A DNA stretch of 64,000 bases, taken from the NCBI RefSeq assembly GCF_030052815.1, contig NC_079496.1:79783652-79847651 (forward strand), read 5' to 3'. Each line of letters begins with the position of its first letter. Position 1 is the first letter of the stretch. Position numbers and translations under genes: made by a program. The notes beneath the pieces are model-generated. The model worked only from the letters and a program-made list of their open reading frames with translations, was not told where the DNA came from and made no database searches. Below are positions 60,351-64,000 of the stretch, piece by piece. This stretch comes from Hevea brasiliensis. Taxonomy: Eukaryota; Streptophyta; Magnoliopsida; Malpighiales; Euphorbiaceae.

Positions 60351-61541
60351 GTTAACAGTGCTTTGATTTCCAGGAGTGTTACCAGGACCCCTACCTTTGC
60401 CTCTACCTCTAGCAGCTGACTGTGACCCTCTAGGTGCAGAGACTTGGGCTGATCCTTCAGATGTAGCAGAAGGTCCAGACCGACACGGACTAGTACAATC
60501 TTTAGCAAAATGTTCGCTTCCTCCACAGTTAAAACATGCACCGGTGGCCTTGAAACAAACCCCACCATGAGTTCTCCCACAAGTTTCACACTATTGCACT
60601 AATAGAGCTCCTCGGGGTGCTTGCTGGGTCTGCTGACCAGACTGAGGTGGTCTTTGGCTAGAAAATCTGCCTCTGCTAGATCTACGGGAGCTGGATCCCC
60701 CAAACTATTTCCTCTTTCCAAAACCACTCTCAAATGTTTGTCCCGTAGTCTTTTCAGTCTTCTCTTTTTCTTGTATACCCTTATTTACTGCCCCTTCTGA
60801 TTCTATCCTTTCCAGTTCCAGGGCCTGTGAGATCAACTCAGTGAAATTCTGATGTCAGAAACCTACAACTTGCATCCTCAAATTCGGCCTTAATCCAGAC
60901 TCAAACCTCTTACATCTATCTCTGGGGGTGGAGACTAAGCTTCCAGCATAGTGGCTTAGCCTTGAAAAGTCTCTCTCATACTCTGCTATGGTTCTGTCTC
61001 CTTCTTTCAAACTAAAAAATTCTTGTAATTTCATATCTACATACGCATCAGGAACCCATTTCTGCCTGAATTCCCTCAGGAAGTCTGTCCATGTCAGCAC
61101 AGGTGGCTCAACCAGGCTGTGGGGGATGGTTTTCCACTATTCATACGCATCCCCTTGCAACAAGGAAACAGAATACTCGAACTTCAGCTCTTCCGTACAC
61201 TGCAGCTTTCTAAAAACCCGTTCCATTCTTTCCAACCATTGCTCTGCCTCCAGTGGATCCACAGTGCCTTTAAACTCGGTGGCCCCAAATTTCATCAATT
61301 TTTCATATTGTCGAGCTGAGGGCTGTGGTTGTGCTACAGGTACTTGCATCTGAACTTAGGGTGGCACATTACCTGCCATTTGCTGGGAAAACGTAGCCAT
61401 TTGCTGTACAAACTGAGCAGGGAACTGCGATGCTGGAGTAGGAGCTGGAGTGGCTGACCCACTCACGTTCTGGAGTGCTGGGGCTTCCCCTTGAACCTCA
61501 GCCTCTACAGATTGTTCTTCGGAATGATCTCCTCCTTCCAT
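60351..61541 (-). pseudogene. gag: Element H gag
   Basis: Starts at the ATG at 61541 (MEGGDHSEEQSVEAEVQGEA). Then a Gln-rich segment, the gag core (LMKFGATEFKGTVDPLEAEQ; FEYSVSLLQGDAYE), EYERDFSRLSHYAGSLV, a linker and two zinc knuckles, CETCGRTHGGVC and CFNCGGSEHFAKDC (about 60490-60600). In-frame stops lie at 61356, 61137, near 60853, near 60703 and near 60594; most are C to T changes on one strand or the other. I see no long deletion. Confidence 0.89.
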
Positions 61542-61710
61542 TCCGTTTTCCCAAATTTTCTACTTCTTGAGATCAAACATAAGGAGATTGACCTCCGTTA
61601 GTGCATATTCATGATGTAAATATGTCATATGTATCAATTAAAAATACTTGAGCAGTTGTACTTATCAATAAAATATTCATACACATAGTCAAAATTTATT
61701 AAAAAAACAT

Positions 61711-61722
61711 GCTCTGATACCA
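61711..61722 (-). other. Element H primer-binding site
   Basis: The minus strand reads TGGTATCAGAGC, a perfect match to the initiator-Met tRNA site, eight bases after the LTR. Confidence 0.93.
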
Positions 61723-61730
61723 CTAAAACA

Positions 61731-64000
61731 TGTCACATCTTACTCCTCTGTAAGGCATAGCATGATCCCGTAGAATACTTAATGAACTACCGAACTTCAC
61801 CTACCGATAACTCATTAAGTACCCTACAAGGGATTTTAAAATAATTTTCTTACATTTTGGAAGTGGTGAGCGTTTTGGTAGGAATTAAAAACCATTTATT
61901 CAAAGTTTAAATACTAGTAAAAATTTTTGTGTATTTTAATTTTGCCACAAATTTTATAAAAATTTTGACAGAGTTCTGTTTGTAATTGGAGAAAACAGTT
62001 CTTCAAATACCTGGAAAAAAAAAAAAACACTTCCAATAATTCACTTCCAATAATTTTCTCAACTCCCAACCTCCAATGAATCTCAAATCAACTCAATTCA
62101 ATTCACTTCAAAATAATTCGACAATCCAAATCGAAATTTATCATCTCAAAATATTTAATAACTTCATTCACAAGGCATAACGTATAAAATTCACAAGTAC
62201 AAGATTAATTTACAGAAGGAAATCCAAAAATAATATTATTACAATTTATTTTACAACTGCTCAACTTTACATTGATACATAAAACATTACAATATTTACA
62301 TCAAAATAACTTCAAGGTTATAAAATAATACCCGTACAAAAGACCGGTGTAGTTCTCAATTCAATAGCAGCTCACTCTGCTGCTTTCTCCTTGCTCTTAT
62401 CTGCGACAACAAAATAAGCTATCGCTGAGTATAAAAATACTCAGTGGTGCACAATAAAAATTTGAAATGCAATACATAAATCATTCATTATCAAAACACA
62501 GTTTAAATATTTCTCAATCACATTTCGCAAACTATCAGAGCTCATAATAACACAATTTAGTCAAATAATTTAAGAAACATAGTGTTGCCAAAATCATACA
62601 CAACTTAAGCCATGACACAAAATTTCCGATCAATGCCGTGTTGTACACCACGACAAAGCAATCTACAACCTCACTAATCGAAATCAATGAGGGAGGTGGC
62701 TAGCTAGCTAATGAGTACTCATCCGATCTCAACCTCAACTGGCAAGCTAGAGAGGGAGGAAAATAAACGATCTCAACCCCATAAATGGAGGAGGAAAAAT
62801 GTGATACTGTCATGCTAAGCGTGAATACAAAATCAATTCAAAACAATTTATTTAAATAATTTATGAGAAATCTGATCAATTTCCAAAGTCATATTTGCGA
62901 TTATAAAATGGCAACACAGTACATAATTAATCACAGAAGTCAAATTTTTGAGAATAAAATATTTAAACAAGAATTATTGTACACAGACCTGACGTGAGTC
63001 GCCTTTAAACCTTGACTCAGTCTCTCCGAGCTTCCAAGTCTTTTTCAGCTGAAACACACTGTTTCATAGTGTTTCAGTACCATAACTTAGCATAAATCCA
63101 AAAATAAATTTAACTTCACTTTTACCTAGCTTTATTGTGCTAAACTCGACGTTCTTGAAATTTTTGTGTTTCGGGTTACTATTCACTATACTATTCAAGT
63201 CAAATTGTTGACTTTTTAAGGCTTAATAGGTATGGGAACTCCAACTTCACCCATATACCACATTTTGGTCATTAAATTTGTTGGTTTTGGTCATTTTCTC
63301 AAAGCTTAAGTCCTTTAGGCAAAATTGTCAAATTTTCAGTTTTGGTGTCCCTAATTGCACTGTTCCATTGGTCATTCTACTGTTGAAATTTGGCAAAACT
63401 TCCTTCATAGAAAATGTTCCGTATTGTCTTAAGTTTATTCTCATTTTGGGATCACCCCAATTGGAGTTTTGTAGCTCAAGTTATGGCCATTTGAACCATG
63501 GCTGCTGGATTGGACACTACCCAGATTTTCTGGGCAATTTTGGTGCTAGCAGTTTTGGGTCACCAAGTTGGGGTGGCCAAATGGCTTGGTTTCTGGTAGA
63601 ATTTGGGTTTGTCTTCTTCATTAAAGTTTTAGGTCTATATCTCATCTAACCACTGGTAAAATTTCAGGTCATTTGGACCTGCCTAGCTCGAGTTATGGCC
63701 AAATGAACAAATACTGTTCATTTGGTCAGTTTGTCCAGGGCAGCCTGCACTTTTCCAAATTTGGTCAACTTGTTCACTAGGTTTTGGTCACTTTTTGGGT
63801 ATAGTTTCTAAATAAAAATTGTGTCATTTTATGTCTATTTTCATCCCCAATTGGTCCCATATCAATTGGACTTGTAAAATTTCATTTTTGGTCCTTCAAA
63901 GCTGACTTGGTCATGCTGCCAGCAGCATGACCACACTCCCTCCGAATTTAACTTTAATTCCAACCATTCCAACACAACTCATTTGGTCACAAATGACCAT
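61731..64000 (-). mobile_element. Element H, 5' LTR (runs off the window)
   Basis: First 2270 bp of the 5' LTR, starting TGTCACATC. It matches 53247 onward, with a longer A-run and a partial repeat of CACTTCCAATAATT near 62010-62060. The double hairpin is at 62403-62444 and the CCAAATGAACA inverted repeat at 63699-63725. Confidence 0.92.

Overview
The window is a solid block of nested plant LTR retrotransposons. I found no host gene, tRNA, rRNA or CRISPR array. Every coding remnant belongs to Ty3/gypsy chromoviruses, most likely the Tekay/Del clade. The evidence is a Gag with two zinc knuckles, the pol order protease (PR), reverse transcriptase (RT), RNase H (RH), integrase (INT), and a C-terminal chromodomain directly before the polypurine tract. 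The primer-binding sites match initiator-Met tRNA (TGGTATCAGAGC). LTRs of 2.3-3.9 kb, AT-rich sequence and many stop codons suggest methylated, gene-poor, probably pericentromeric DNA of a flowering plant. I cannot name the species.

Two related families are present. Family 1 (elements A, C, D and LTR I) has LTRs running TGTAACATCC...GGGTGTCACA, a Gag starting MDPxSxRAVxEEVES, and, in A, C and D, a 74-bp intron-like insert in integrase. Family 2 (B, E, F, G, H) has LTRs running TGTAACACCCC...AGGTGTGACA, a Gag starting MEEGDRSVEQ, and no insert.

The layout is a nest. F (minus strand) is the outermost element and frames the whole window; only its gag start and part of its 5' LTR (39064-40500) are seen. 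Left branch: C (minus, to 39063) lies in F gag. E (minus, 22709-36061, target duplication GTGGG) lies in C gag. An LTR called J (1-214 and 19007-19177) lies in C integrase. A (minus, 215-19006) lies in J. B (minus, 2539-10239, target duplication TGTTT) lies in the 3' LTR of A. Right branch: I (LTR from 40501) lies in the F LTR, G (plus, 41429-45978) in I, D (plus, 45979-53246) abuts G gag, and H (minus, 53247 to beyond 64000) lies in D integrase. Both branches reach a fifth level.

H is the youngest and most complete copy: LTR-gag-PR-RT-RH-INT-chromodomain-LTR with scattered stops. B is a gag-only element lacking nearly all of pol. E has lost its RT catalytic core and RNase H, replaced by a fragment of another gypsy LTR plus a Ty1/copia-like LTR. 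A and D share a Glu-to-Lys change at the third integrase catalytic residue. LTRs of both families share a tandem double hairpin whose stems vary in a compensatory way, a long inverted repeat, and paired TGACATCA-like sites near the LTR start.
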